Position numbers and translations under genes: made by a program. The notes below the pieces were generated by a model. It did no database searches. It was not told the origin of the DNA and worked only from the letters and a program-made list of their open reading frames with translations. This document shows, one piece after another, positions 49,517-58,422 of a stretch of DNA of 64,000 nt. Positions within the stretch are counted from its first letter, which is position 1. Every line of letters starts with the position of its first letter. The DNA is from Streptomyces gossypii (GTDB taxonomy: Bacteria; Actinomycetota; Actinomycetes; Streptomycetales; Streptomycetaceae), in assembly GCF_025165795.1 (NCBI RefSeq), contig NZ_JAJAGO010000007.1:145024-209023 (forward strand). The letters run 5' to 3'.

Positions 49517-50618
49517 TCTGCTGCTGATCGCCCTGTACGCGGGAATGGGCGCCGCCGCGGTCGGGCTGGCGGGTGCCCTGGTCCTCCGGGTGCTGCGCCG
49601 CCGCTCGGTCGGCGTGTCCCTCGCGGTGCTCACCGCCGTGGCGGTCGGTGCGATGCTCGCCGGGACGCTGACGGTGGCCTGGGCGATGTTCCTCTCCTCG
49701 CATGACCTCCAGGTCGTGACGATGGTGTGCGCCGTTGCGGCCGCGGCCTCGATGCTGACGGCACTGCTGCTCGGCCGCTGGGTGATCGGCGGCCACCGTG
49801 CGTTGGAGCAGGCAGCTCGTACGCTCGGGGAGGGCGGCGGATTCACCAGCCCCGACACCCCGATGGCTGCCGAACTGACCTCCCTGGCACGCCAGTTGGC
49901 CGATGCGAGTGACAAGCTGGCGGCGGCCCGGGAACGGGAGCGGGCGCTGGAGGAGTCACGCCGGGAACTGGTGGCGTGGATCTCGCACGACCTGCGCTCC
50001 CCGCTGGCCGGGCTGCGGGCCATGGCGGAGGCGCTGGAGGACGGCATCGCGGACGATCCCGCGCGCTACCACCGGCAGATACGGGGCGAGGTGGAGCGGC
50101 TCTCCTCGATGGTGAACGACCTGTTCGAACTCTCCCGCATCCAGGCCGGTTCGCTCGCCCTGGCCCCGACCCGGATGTCCGTCTACGACCTGATCAGCGA
50201 CGCCATCGCGGGCGCCGACCCGCTGGCGACGGAGCGCGGCGTGCACCTGGCCGACCACGGCGTGGAGCGGGTGCCGGTGGAGGTGGACGGCAAGGAGATG
50301 ACCCGGGTGCTGGCCAACCTCCTGGTCAACGCCATACACCGGACCCCGGCGGACGGGACGGTCGCGGTCGCCGCACGGCGTGAGGCGGACGGCGTGGTGC
50401 TGTCCGTGACGGACGGCTGCGGCGGGATTCCGGCCGACGACCTGCCGCGGGTCTTCGACACCGGCTGGCGCGGCACCCACGCGCGCACCCCGCCTGCGGG
50501 CGCCGGCCTCGGACTGGCCATCGTGCGCGGCATCGTGGAGGCCCACGCGGGCCGCGCGGCCGTACGCAACGTCCCGGGCGGCTGCCGCTTCGAGGTCACT
50601 CTCCCCCTTCCAGCCTAG
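49509..50618 (+). CDS. Sensor histidine kinase (EnvZ/BaeS-type)
   Basis: The 369-residue protein has three N-terminal membrane helices, a HAMP-like stretch, and an H box ELVAWISHDLRSPLAGLRA. An N box ANLLVNAIHRTPADG and a G2-type GAGLGLAIVRGIVEAH follow. It has almost no periplasmic domain. The G1 box reads VTDGCGGIPADDLPRVFDTG. The ATG at 49509, with GGAAGG eight bases upstream, overlaps the regulator by eight bases. Its 3' end overlaps the convergent cupin gene by 23 bases. Confidence 0.92.
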   Translation: MRDLLLIALYAGMGAAAVGLAGALVLRVLRRRSVGVSLAVLTAVAVGAMLAGTLTVAWAMFLSSHDLQVVTMVCAVAAAASMLTALLLGRWVIGGHRALEQAARTLGEGGGFTSPDTPMAAELTSLARQLADASDKLAAARERERALEESRRELVAWISHDLRSPLAGLRAMAEALEDGIADDPARYHRQIRGEVERLSSMVNDLFELSRIQAGSLALAPTRMSVYDLISDAIAGADPLATERGVHLADHGVERVPVEVDGKEMTRVLANLLVNAIHRTPADGTVAVAARREADGVVLSVTDGCGGIPADDLPRVFDTGWRGTHARTPPAGAGLGLAIVRGIVEAHAGRAAVRNVPGGCRFEVTLPLPA

Positions 50619-51078
50619 GCGGGGGCGGGTTGTCGAGGAGTACGACTCCGTACTGCCCCAGGATGTCGGCGTGCTCGGCGTCGCGTCGCTCGTCGGCGGG
50701 TCCGATCGCCCGGAAGTAGCCCTCGATGGCTCCCGGGTTGTTGATGACGAGGATCTCCGCGGTCGTCGTGATGGGCTGGAACGTGTGGGGGACGAACCGG
50801 GGTCCGTAGACGTAGGCACCGGACTCGGCGTCGTGCACGTCGCACTCGTCGAGTGAGGCCGACCCCACCCAGAACCGGACCCGGCCGGACAGCACCACCC
50901 AGCTCTCGTCCTCTCGACTGTGGGTGTGCAGGGGCGGCGCATCCCCGCCGCTCATGGTGAGCCGCACGACGCTGACCGCTCCGCCCGTCTCGGCGTTCGC
51001 CACGACCTGCTCGTTCACGGTCCTGTAGTACCTGTACTCCTTGCCGTCTCCTGGGTTCCGCACGAGGGCAGTGCTCAT
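50596..51078 (-). CDS. Cupin-domain protein (quercetin-dioxygenase-like)
   Basis: The 160-residue beta-barrel protein has metal ligands in LHTHSREDESWVVLSGRVRFWVG (two His and Glu) and the third His in RFVPHTFQPI. This is a single complete cupin motif, consistent with a small oxygenase or sugar-type isomerase; the substrate is unknown. The ATG at 51078 has GGAGGAGG six or more bases upstream. An AT-rich palindrome lies 60 bases upstream. The 3' end overlaps the histidine kinase. Confidence 0.87.
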   Translation of the reverse strand: MSTALVRNPGDGKEYRYYRTVNEQVVANAETGGAVSVVRLTMSGGDAPPLHTHSREDESWVVLSGRVRFWVGSASLDECDVHDAESGAYVYGPRFVPHTFQPITTTAEILVINNPGAIEGYFRAIGPADERRDAEHADILGQYGVVLLDNPPPPRLEGGE

Positions 51079-51138
51079 GAAGTCCTCCTCCCGGCGCACG
51101 GCCCCCGGATCGGAGGACGGCTTCGCCGGAGTAATTTG

Positions 51139-51152
51139 ATTGACGGTTCAAT
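51139..51152. promoter_or_regulatory. AT-rich palindrome upstream of the cupin gene
   Basis: ATTGACGGTTCAAT has five-base arms around a four-base centre. It lies in an unusually AT-rich patch (about 51131-51156) 60 bases before the cupin start, where a promoter is expected. A TetR- or MarR-like repressor could bind here. No candidate regulator gene is directly adjacent. Confidence 0.4.
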
Positions 51153-51340
51153 TATTGCGTGCGCTGAGGGCCCCCGCCATATACGGAAGAGAGTTGGCCT
51201 GTTCTTGAGCCTCCGGGGTCGAAATGTGCTTCGCCCAGGGTCGGTTGCTCACAGCTGGGCGTACGGCTTCACCGGAGGTGAGCATCCCGGCTCCCCCGCC
51301 CGAGGGGCAGGGCTCCGCGTCAGCAGACGATCCCGGCGTC

Positions 51341-52102
51341 TCAGCCGCGCTCGCGCAGGTACGCCTCCAGCTCGGCGGCCCCGGTCAGCATCGCCCGCCC
51401 CCGAGCGGACAGCCGACCGCGCCAGTCGCCCAGTGCGGCCTCCAGCGGCTCCAGCCCGCCCGCCGCCCGCACCTGGGCGATCAGCGGGGCGATCTGCTCC
51501 AGCAGATAGCCGCCCCGCCTGAGCTGGCGTGCCAGCTCCGCGTCCCGTACGTCGGCCTTCTCGTAGACGCGGTACCCGGTCTGCGGGTCGCGGCGCGGGC
51601 GGACCAGCCCGGCGCGCTCCCATTTGCGCAGCGTCGCGGGCCGGAGCCCGAGCTTCCCTGCCAGCGGCCCGATGAACGTGCCGCCGGACCCGGACCCCGC
51701 GGCCGGCTCGGACCCCACACCGGGCTCGGGCTCCGTGGCGGGCTCCAGGTCGCGGAGGGCGCTCTCCACGGCCTGGAGTGTCCGACGGTCGTCGAGAAGC
51801 TGGGCATGGCTCTCGTCGATGAGGTGGAACGCCTCATCGGCCGCGCCCTCGTTCACCGCCCGCATGATCGCCGTCGCCGTCTGATGGCCGTGGCCGGGCA
51901 GCAGGGCCAAAAACGCGCGCAGGGCCCGTGCGTGCAGCGAGGTATAGGTGCGGTAGCCGTGGAGGGTGCGACCGGCGACCGGAAGAATTCCGGCCTCCTC
52001 GTAGTTCCTGACGGCCTGCGTGGACAGACCGTGCCCGCGCGCCAGGTCAATCGGCCGAAGCCGCTCGCCCCTTTGAAGGTTTCGTCCCACGTGCCTGCCC
52101 AT
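51341..52102 (-). CDS. Regulator with two MerR-type HTH domains (TioE-like)
   Basis: The 253-residue protein holds two complete MerR helix-turn-helix modules. The first is LRPIDLARGHGLSTQAVRNYEEAGILP (about residues 15-42) with GYRTY. The second is FIGPLAGKLGLRPATLRKWERAGLVRP (about 144-170) with TGYRVY. The first is followed by a dimerisation-type helix. A Gly/Pro/Glu-rich linker (EPATEPEPGVGSEPAAGSGSGG) separates the modules. TioE-type regulators of peptide-antibiotic loci have this arrangement. No Cys ligand-binding pattern is visible. It is divergent from the esterase gene over a perfect palindrome. Confidence 0.88.
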   Translation of the reverse strand: MGRHVGRNLQRGERLRPIDLARGHGLSTQAVRNYEEAGILPVAGRTLHGYRTYTSLHARALRAFLALLPGHGHQTATAIMRAVNEGAADEAFHLIDESHAQLLDDRRTLQAVESALRDLEPATEPEPGVGSEPAAGSGSGGTFIGPLAGKLGLRPATLRKWERAGLVRPRRDPQTGYRVYEKADVRDAELARQLRRGGYLLEQIAPLIAQVRAAGGLEPLEAALGDWRGRLSARGRAMLTGAAELEAYLRERG

Positions 52103-52127
52103 GTCGCGGATAAGTTTCCACCGAAAG

Positions 52128-52145
52128 TTCAACGATACCGTTGAA
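52128..52145. promoter_or_regulatory. Perfect palindrome between double-MerR and esterase genes
   Basis: TTCAACGATACCGTTGAA has perfect seven-base arms around ATAC. It starts 26 bases before the regulator start and ends just before the esterase ATG (52149). It overlaps the place where both promoters or the esterase ribosome-binding site should be. It is the best candidate for the operator of the double-MerR protein. Confidence 0.65.
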
Positions 52146-52148
52146 GGC

Positions 52149-53450
52149 ATGGCTACTGACATCACAGACATCGCCCATGCCGTCGAAGCCACCGCCGTCA
52201 TGAAGCTGCTTCCGGCCCGGCCGCGGCTGCTCGCTCTGGGCGAGCCCACCCACGGCGAGGACGCACTGCTCGACCTGCGCAACGAACTCTTCCGGCAGCT
52301 CGTCGAGCAGGAGGGCTACCGGACGATCGCGCTGGAGAGCGACTGCATGAGGGGCCTGGTCGTGGACGCCTACGTCACCTCGGGCACGGGCACCCTCGAC
52401 GAAGTCATGGAGCACGGATTCAGCCACGGATGGGGCGCCTCCGCGGCCAACCGTGAACTCGTGCGCTGGATGAGGGAGTACAACAACGGCCAGGCGTCCT
52501 CCGAGCGGCTCCGCTTCGCCGGCGTCGACGGCCCCCTGGAGATCACCGGCGCCGCGAGCCCCCGGCAGGCGCTCACCGCGCTCCACCGCTACCTCGCGGG
52601 CCGGGTGGACGCTGACCTGCTCCCCTGCACAGCGGAAACGCTCGACCGCCTGCTCGGCGCGGACGACCGGTGGACGAACACCGCCGCGATGATGGACCCG
52701 ACCGAGTCCGCGGGGCAGTCGGCCGAAGCCACCGAACTGCGACTGCACGCCGACGATCTGGTGGCGCTGCTCCACGCGCAGACACCGCACCTGATCACGG
52801 CGGCCTCGCCGGACGACTGGGACCGGGCACGCTTGTACGGGCGCACCGCCACCGGCCTGCTGCGCTACCACCACTGGATGGCCGACACCTCACCGGGCCG
52901 TATGACGCGGCTCGTCGGCCTGCGGGACCAGATGATTGCCGACAACCTCCTCGCCGTCGCCCAACGGGGCCCGACGCTGGTGAACGCCCACAACGGCCAT
53001 CTCCAGCGCGACAAGAGCACGATGCGCATGTGGGACCAGCCACTGCTGGAGTGGTGGGGCGCCGGTGCAGTCGTGAGCGCCCATCTGGGCGAGGACTACG
53101 CCTTCCTGGCGACGGCCCTCGGTACGATCCGGCACCAGGGGGTGGACACCCCGTCACCGGACACCGTCGAAGGACTCCTGTACGCGCTCCCGGAGGACCG
53201 CTGCCTCGTCGCCTCCCCCCGGCTGGCCACCGCCCTCGGTGACACGCGGCCCGCCCCCCGCGTATCCCCCTGGTACGGCTACGCCCCACTCGACCCGGCC
53301 CACCTGCCGAACAGCGACGGCATCGTGTTCGTCAAGAACGTCCCGCAGAACCAGGACCTGTCGTTCGGGTCAGGCTGGACCGGTGAGGTGGGCGACGTGG
53401 TGGACGAACAGGAAGCAGGCTCCCGCAAGCCGCGCGGCGAGGGAGACTAG
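52149..53450 (+). CDS. Erythromycin-esterase family protein
   Basis: The 433-residue protein has the family layout: LLALGEPTHGEDALLDLRNELFR (His and Glu of the active site) near the start, ALESDCMRGLVVDAYV, and LVNAHNGHLQRDK further on. Family members hydrolyse the macrolide lactone (EreA/EreB), and others in streptomycetes act on related succinate or ester substrates. The substrate here is unknown. The ATG at 52149 follows GAAGGC closely, so translation may be weak or controlled. It is divergent from the double-MerR regulator. Confidence 0.85.
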   Translation: MATDITDIAHAVEATAVMKLLPARPRLLALGEPTHGEDALLDLRNELFRQLVEQEGYRTIALESDCMRGLVVDAYVTSGTGTLDEVMEHGFSHGWGASAANRELVRWMREYNNGQASSERLRFAGVDGPLEITGAASPRQALTALHRYLAGRVDADLLPCTAETLDRLLGADDRWTNTAAMMDPTESAGQSAEATELRLHADDLVALLHAQTPHLITAASPDDWDRARLYGRTATGLLRYHHWMADTSPGRMTRLVGLRDQMIADNLLAVAQRGPTLVNAHNGHLQRDKSTMRMWDQPLLEWWGAGAVVSAHLGEDYAFLATALGTIRHQGVDTPSPDTVEGLLYALPEDRCLVASPRLATALGDTRPAPRVSPWYGYAPLDPAHLPNSDGIVFVKNVPQNQDLSFGSGWTGEVGDVVDEQEAGSRKPRGEGD

Positions 53451-53474
53451 GGCCTGTCCGACGGGTCAGGCCCT
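53449..53474. terminator. Hairpin after the esterase that resembles an IS end
   Basis: AGGGCCTG and CAGGCCCT form an eight-base-pair stem with a ten-base loop, starting within the esterase stop. It could terminate transcription. However, the left part (GCCTGTCCGACGGGTCA) resembles both ends of the nearby IS (TGTCCGATGGGTCA at its right end), so it may be a solo IS end instead. Confidence 0.45.
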
Positions 53475-53500
53475 GGTGCCTGTCCAACAGGGCTTCGGGC

Positions 53501-53531
53501 TTGCGCTTTCCGTTGCGGCAACTTCTACGGT
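53501..53531 (+). promoter_or_regulatory. MerR-type promoter with 19-bp spacer before the TipA-like gene
   Basis: TTGCGC and TACGGT are separated by exactly 19 bases, the over-long spacer that MerR-family activators need. The centre of the spacer holds GTTGCGGCAAC, a palindrome with five-base arms. The ATG follows 47 bases after the -10 element. Autoregulation by the downstream protein is likely. Confidence 0.6.
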
Positions 53532-53577
53532 CATGTGTGTGGCCGGAGAGACCGGCCCGGCGAGGGAGGCACCGGCA

Positions 53578-54342
53578 ATGGCCTGGTCGATCGCGGAGGT
53601 GGCGCGGATGTCCAAGGTGACATCGCGGACGCTGCGGCATTACGACGAGATCGGCCTGCTGCCGCCCGCATGGATCGGGAGCAACGGGCACCGCTACTAC
53701 GAGGAGGCCGATCTGCTGCGGTTGCAGCAGATCCTGCTGATGCGGGAACTGGACCTGGGGCTGCGCGAGATCCAGGCGGTCCTGGACAGCCAGCTCGGCC
53801 AGGTGGCCGTGCTCCGTGAGCACCACCAACGGCTGCTCGCGGAACGGGACCGGCTGGAGACGCTGGCCCGTACGGTCGGCCGCACCATCGCCGAACTGGA
53901 AGAAGGTAAGGGCAAGGGCCATATGACGAAGATCAACAAGCCGGAGAACCTGTTCGAGGGTTTCCAGGCCCCCTCCGAGGCCGAGGCCGAGGTACGGGAG
54001 CGGTGGCCGCAGGCGTGGGAGCAGTCCCGGCAGGCCGTCGAGGCGATGACCTCCGAGGACACGGAGCGCTGGCAGCGTGAGGTTACGGCGCAGATGATCC
54101 GTATGGCGGAGTTCATGGTGGCCGGCACGCCGGTGTCCGACCCTGCGGTACAGGCCGAGGTGGACGCCAACTACCAGGGCATCTGCCGGTTCTGGACCCC
54201 GACCGCGGCCGCGTACAAGGGAGTGGGCCAGACCTATGTCGACGACCCGCAGATGCGGGCCAACTTCGACAAGATCGCCGACGGTCTCGCCGTCTACCAG
54301 CGCGATGCGATGACCGTGTACGCCGATGCCCGGCTGAGCTGA
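53578..54342 (+). CDS. TipA-like MerR regulator
   Basis: The 254-residue protein has an N-terminal MerR HTH (SIAEVARMSKVTSRTLRHYDEIGLLPPAWIGSNGHRYY), a dimerisation coiled coil, and a C-terminal TipAS-type domain (PENLFEGFQAPSEAEAEVRERWP with AMTSEDTERWQREVTAQMIRMAEFMVAG). TipA proteins in streptomycetes bind thiopeptide antibiotics and activate their own promoter. The Cys that captures thiostrepton in TipAS cannot be assigned here with certainty; only one Cys (GICRFWTP) is seen. GGGAGG lies eight bases before the ATG. Confidence 0.9.
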   Translation: MAWSIAEVARMSKVTSRTLRHYDEIGLLPPAWIGSNGHRYYEEADLLRLQQILLMRELDLGLREIQAVLDSQLGQVAVLREHHQRLLAERDRLETLARTVGRTIAELEEGKGKGHMTKINKPENLFEGFQAPSEAEAEVRERWPQAWEQSRQAVEAMTSEDTERWQREVTAQMIRMAEFMVAGTPVSDPAVQAEVDANYQGICRFWTPTAAAYKGVGQTYVDDPQMRANFDKIADGLAVYQRDAMTVYADARLS

Positions 54343-54355
54343 CCGCACGCGCCTA

Positions 54356-55307
54356 AGGGCTGTTCGGCGGGTCATGAGCGCAGCCAGGGGCGAATGGCTG
54401 CGACGGTCACGGTGCCGTGGAAGATGTATGCCCTCTTATCGAATCGGGTGGCGACGGCACGGAAGCCCTTGAGGGCGTTGATCGTTCGCTCGACTTCATT
54501 CCTGCGCTTGTGGAGCGACTTGTCGAAGCCGGTGGGCCGACCGCCCCGGCTGCCACGGTGCTGCCTGCTGGCCCGCTGGTTCCTCGGTTCGGGGATGGTG
54601 TGCTTGATCCGGCGCCTGCGCAGGTACCGGCGGTTAGGACGGGATGAGTACGCCTTATCGCCGCTGAGGTGATCAGGCCGGGTGCGCGGGTGACCGCCAC
54701 CCGGCCGTCGTACGCGAACGCGCTCAAGGACCGGGATCAACTGAGGTGCGTCGCCCCACTGCCCTGGCGTGATCAGCACCGCCAAGGGCCGACAGCCGCC
54801 GTCTCCGGCGAGATGAGTTTTCGTGGTCAGACCTCCCCTGGACCGGCCGAGAGCCTCGTCGGGGCGATGCTGAGCGGGCAGGACCCGTTTCCTTGGAATT
54901 CGCGGCGGACGCCTTCGAGCCCCGGCGGCATGCTGATGGGCCCGGCAGGTCGTCGAGTCAATGCCGACCATGCTCCAGTCGATACGTTCCTCGGCGTCGG
55001 CGTCGGTCTGGACGGCACGCAGCACGTTCTCCCAGGTGCCGTCCGCCGACCAGCGCCGATGCCGGTCGTGGCAGGTCTTCCACTTCCCGAAGCGCGTCGG
55101 CAGGTCGCGCCAGGGGATGCCGGTGCGCTGGCGGAAGAGAATGCCGTTGATCACCTCGCGACGACACTTCCACCGCCCGCCCCGTCCCACGTTCTTCGGA
55201 AGGTGCGGCTCCAACCGAGCCCACTGCGCGTCAGAAAGATCGCCCCGCCCCACACCAGCCGGAACGATCTCGCCAATCGCCGGTCACATGACCCATCGGA
55301 CACGCTC
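54356..55307. mobile_element. IS5-family insertion sequence, apparently complete (952 bp)
   Basis: Terminal inverted repeats of 21 bases match at 14 positions; the left starts AGGGCTGTTCGGCGGGTCAT and the inner nine bases (GGGTCATG and neighbours) are nearly identical. TA flanks both ends (54354-54355, 55308-55309), a plausible two-base target duplication. One intact transposase ORF fills the element on the minus strand. Its left end lies 13 bases after the TipA-like stop. Its right end lies about 13 bases from the next methyltransferase start. Confidence 0.8.
54372..55253 (-). CDS. IS5-family transposase
   Basis: This 293-residue DDE transposase has the DUF4096-type start LSDAQWARLEPHLPKN and GIPWRDLPTRFGKWKTCHDR. 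The catalytic Asp lies in VGIDSTTCRAHQ, the second in LSGDKAYSS, and the Glu in NEVERTINALKGFRAVATRFDKRA. It starts with GTG and is not frameshifted, unlike many IS427-group members, so the element may be active. The CDS lies wholly inside the inverted repeats. Confidence 0.93.
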   Translation of the reverse strand: MGRGDLSDAQWARLEPHLPKNVGRGGRWKCRREVINGILFRQRTGIPWRDLPTRFGKWKTCHDRHRRWSADGTWENVLRAVQTDADAEERIDWSMVGIDSTTCRAHQHAAGARRRPPRIPRKRVLPAQHRPDEALGRSRGGLTTKTHLAGDGGCRPLAVLITPGQWGDAPQLIPVLERVRVRRPGGGHPRTRPDHLSGDKAYSSRPNRRYLRRRRIKHTIPEPRNQRASRQHRGSRGGRPTGFDKSLHKRRNEVERTINALKGFRAVATRFDKRAYIFHGTVTVAAIRPWLRS

Positions 55308-55320
55308 TAGTGTGAACCTG

Positions 55321-55959
55321 GTGAGCGAATCCTCTTCCTGCCTGCGCACGACAGCAGCGGCGTACGATGACATCGCCGTTACCTACGCCGGTTTGCCCCG
55401 CAACGACCTTGCCCATTTTCCACTGGACCGCGCGGTGCTCGCCGCATTCGCCGAGTCGGTGCGGGCCGCCGGTGCGGGGCCCGTCGCGGAGCTTGGATGC
55501 GGCCCAGGCCCTGTCACGGCGCACCTGCGGGATCTGGGACTGGACGTCTTCGGCGTCGACCTGTCGCCGGTGATGATCGATCTTGCCCGCAAGGCATATC
55601 CGGATCTGCGCTTCGACATCGGCTCGATGGACGCGCTGGAGCTGGCCGACGGAGAGCTGGGCGGCATCGCGTCCTGGTATTCGGTCATTCACGCCCCGCC
55701 GCAGGACATACCGTCCTATCTGGCTGAGTTCCGGCGGGTCCTGGCCCCGGGCGGCCACCTCCTGCTCGCCTTCTTCGAGTCAGAGGGCGGGCCCGTGACG
55801 ACCTTCGACCATGCGGTGGTTACGGCGTACCGGTGGCCCGTCGACGACCTCGCCAAGCTCGCGGGCGAGGCCGGGTTCGCCGAGATCGGCCGGATGCTGC
55901 GTGAGCCCCGCGAGGGTGAACGTCACCGCCGCGGCCACCTGCTGATGCACAGACAGTAG
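55321..55959 (+). CDS. Class I SAM-dependent methyltransferase beside the IS
   Basis: The 212-residue protein has TTAAAYDDIAVTYAGLPRND at the start, motif I VAELGCGPGPVTAHL, acidic loop DVFGVDLSPVMIDLARK and IASWYSVIHAPPQD. It resembles small-molecule methyltransferases. The GTG start at 55321 (or 55312) lies within 14 bases of the IS end, and no Shine-Dalgarno sequence remains. The insertion has probably removed or separated its native promoter. Expression may depend on the IS, or the gene may be silent. Confidence 0.82.
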   Translation: MSESSSCLRTTAAAYDDIAVTYAGLPRNDLAHFPLDRAVLAAFAESVRAAGAGPVAELGCGPGPVTAHLRDLGLDVFGVDLSPVMIDLARKAYPDLRFDIGSMDALELADGELGGIASWYSVIHAPPQDIPSYLAEFRRVLAPGGHLLLAFFESEGGPVTTFDHAVVTAYRWPVDDLAKLAGEAGFAEIGRMLREPREGERHRRGHLLMHRQ

Positions 55960-56574
55960 ATCCGACGGACAGCGATTCGCCCTTCCTGACCGAACCCGCC
56001 ACCACCGAGGGCTTGCCGGCGCTGTGGAAAACATCGGCCCACTCGACGACGGACCCATCGGACCACCACGGCTCAGGAGGGGACCGTCGCGGCTCGCGGT
56101 CAGTCCCGGCCGACAAGGGGCGGAACGAGGCTCGTTCCACGCTTCCGCCCCATGCCGGATCATGCGGCATACGCCGATCCGGCGGCGCCGTCAGCCACCC
56201 GGGACGCGGCCAACCCCTTCGCCGCCCGCACCTTCGAACCGAACGTGCGATGCGACTACATCCACGTAGGACTGCCCGGCCCCGACGGCCTCGGACGTGT
56301 CTGCCCAGTGCGACGCGCTGGAGATGCTCCCGTCGATGGAACACGGCCCTCAGACCACACCGCAGTCGTCGCCGACCTGGCATTGGACACGGCCGCATTC
56401 TCCTGACGAAACTTCCTCAGTGCTCGCCCGGCCGAAGCCGATGGGTGCGTGGACGTTTATCCTCGGTACCCGCGACGGGGGCGACTCCACCGTCCGGCTT
56501 CGGCCGGAGTGCCCCTCCTCAGGCACGATGAGGGCGGGCGCTGTCGCTTCCCCACACGGCGCGGCCGGGCTTCG
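55960..56574. other. Gene-poor stretch with a pseudogene fragment
   Basis: About 615 bases lie between the methyltransferase and rbsD. The first 200 bases show no convincing coding on either strand. A decayed exonuclease/phosphatase fragment occupies about 56164-56406. A TCCGGC/GCCGGA hairpin with a TTCG loop (56493-56508) could terminate rbsD. Confidence 0.55.
56164..56406 (+). pseudogene. C-terminal remnant of an endonuclease/exonuclease/phosphatase family protein
   Basis: The frame reads ADPAAPSATRDAANPFAA, then NVRCDYIHVGLPGPDG and GTRPSDHTAVVADL to a stop. This is the C-terminal EEP signature (...RIDYVFV... and ...SDH...VVADL), with the catalytic Asp-His present. The upstream catalytic lobe is absent. 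Codon bias is good only over this piece. It is a truncated relic, consistent with decay next to the IS. Confidence 0.7.
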
Positions 56575-56973
56575 TCAGAACGGGACGCCGCAGTGGAGGA
56601 TGATGTTGGCGTACGGGGTGACCTCGCCGGTGCGGATCACCAGCCGGGCAGCGTGGACCCGTTGTTTGAACTCTTCGTGCGGCACCAGCTCCAGGCCGCT
56701 GAACAGGCCCTCCACATACGTGGCGACCTGCGGGTTCTTGTCGCGCACCTCACTCGCTGCCGTCGCGCCTTCGACCTCCAGCTCGGCCAGGACGGCGTCG
56801 AGCACCGTGGCGAATCCCGGCACGCCCGCGGTCAGGGACAGGTCGACCACCCTGGGTCCCTGGGGGCCGTAGGGAATCGGCAGGCCCGCGTCGCAGACGA
56901 CCACCTGATCGGTGTGGCCCAGCTCGGCCATGGCCGCGGCCAGGTGCCGATTGAGGATTCCTGCCTTCTTCAC
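56575..56973 (-). CDS. rbsD: D-ribose pyranase
   Basis: The 132-residue protein matches RbsD throughout: KKAGILNRHLAAAMAELGHTD (active-site His), VVVCDAGLPIP, FATVLDAVLAELEVE, HEEFKQRV and IIRTGEVTPYANIILHCGV. It interconverts the pyranose and furanose forms of ribose so that RbsK can phosphorylate it. The GTG at 56973 has GGAGA a few bases upstream. No rbsA, rbsB, rbsC or rbsK is adjacent, so it is an orphan. Confidence 0.92.
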   Translation of the reverse strand: MKKAGILNRHLAAAMAELGHTDQVVVCDAGLPIPYGPQGPRVVDLSLTAGVPGFATVLDAVLAELEVEGATAASEVRDKNPQVATYVEGLFSGLELVPHEEFKQRVHAARLVIRTGEVTPYANIILHCGVPF

Positions 56974-57207
56974 TTCCGTCTCTCCACTTGCTTCTCTCCA
57001 CTCGTCGGGCATCCAGCGCATCGATCCAGCCCGACCGCCCCCGTACCGCCACCGGCGCGAAGTCGATCAACGATCCAGCCGCGCTCAGGAGCATGCCATG
57101 TCCGGTGGCCGCCCCGGATCCCGGGGCTACTGGCGCGTACCGCGCCTTCGTCCCGTGCGGCCTCGCCGGATCCGCGAGGCTCCAGGAGCTCCAGTCAACG
57201 CGAGCCC

Positions 57208-58305
<1,098 letters not shown>

Positions 58306-58422
58306 GAGGTCACGCTAGGGCCGCTCACGGGGCGGCGGCGAGTGCCGCACCCGGCCGTCAGAGATCCGTAAGGTCTGGCCACGGCCTGGTCATGGCACGC
58401 CGCTGCTGCCACGATGCGTGCC

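Noticed and set aside
54961..55320. N-terminal extension of the methyltransferase into the IS
   Set aside because: The upstream frame lies inside the IS and opposite the transposase. Similarity begins after 55321.
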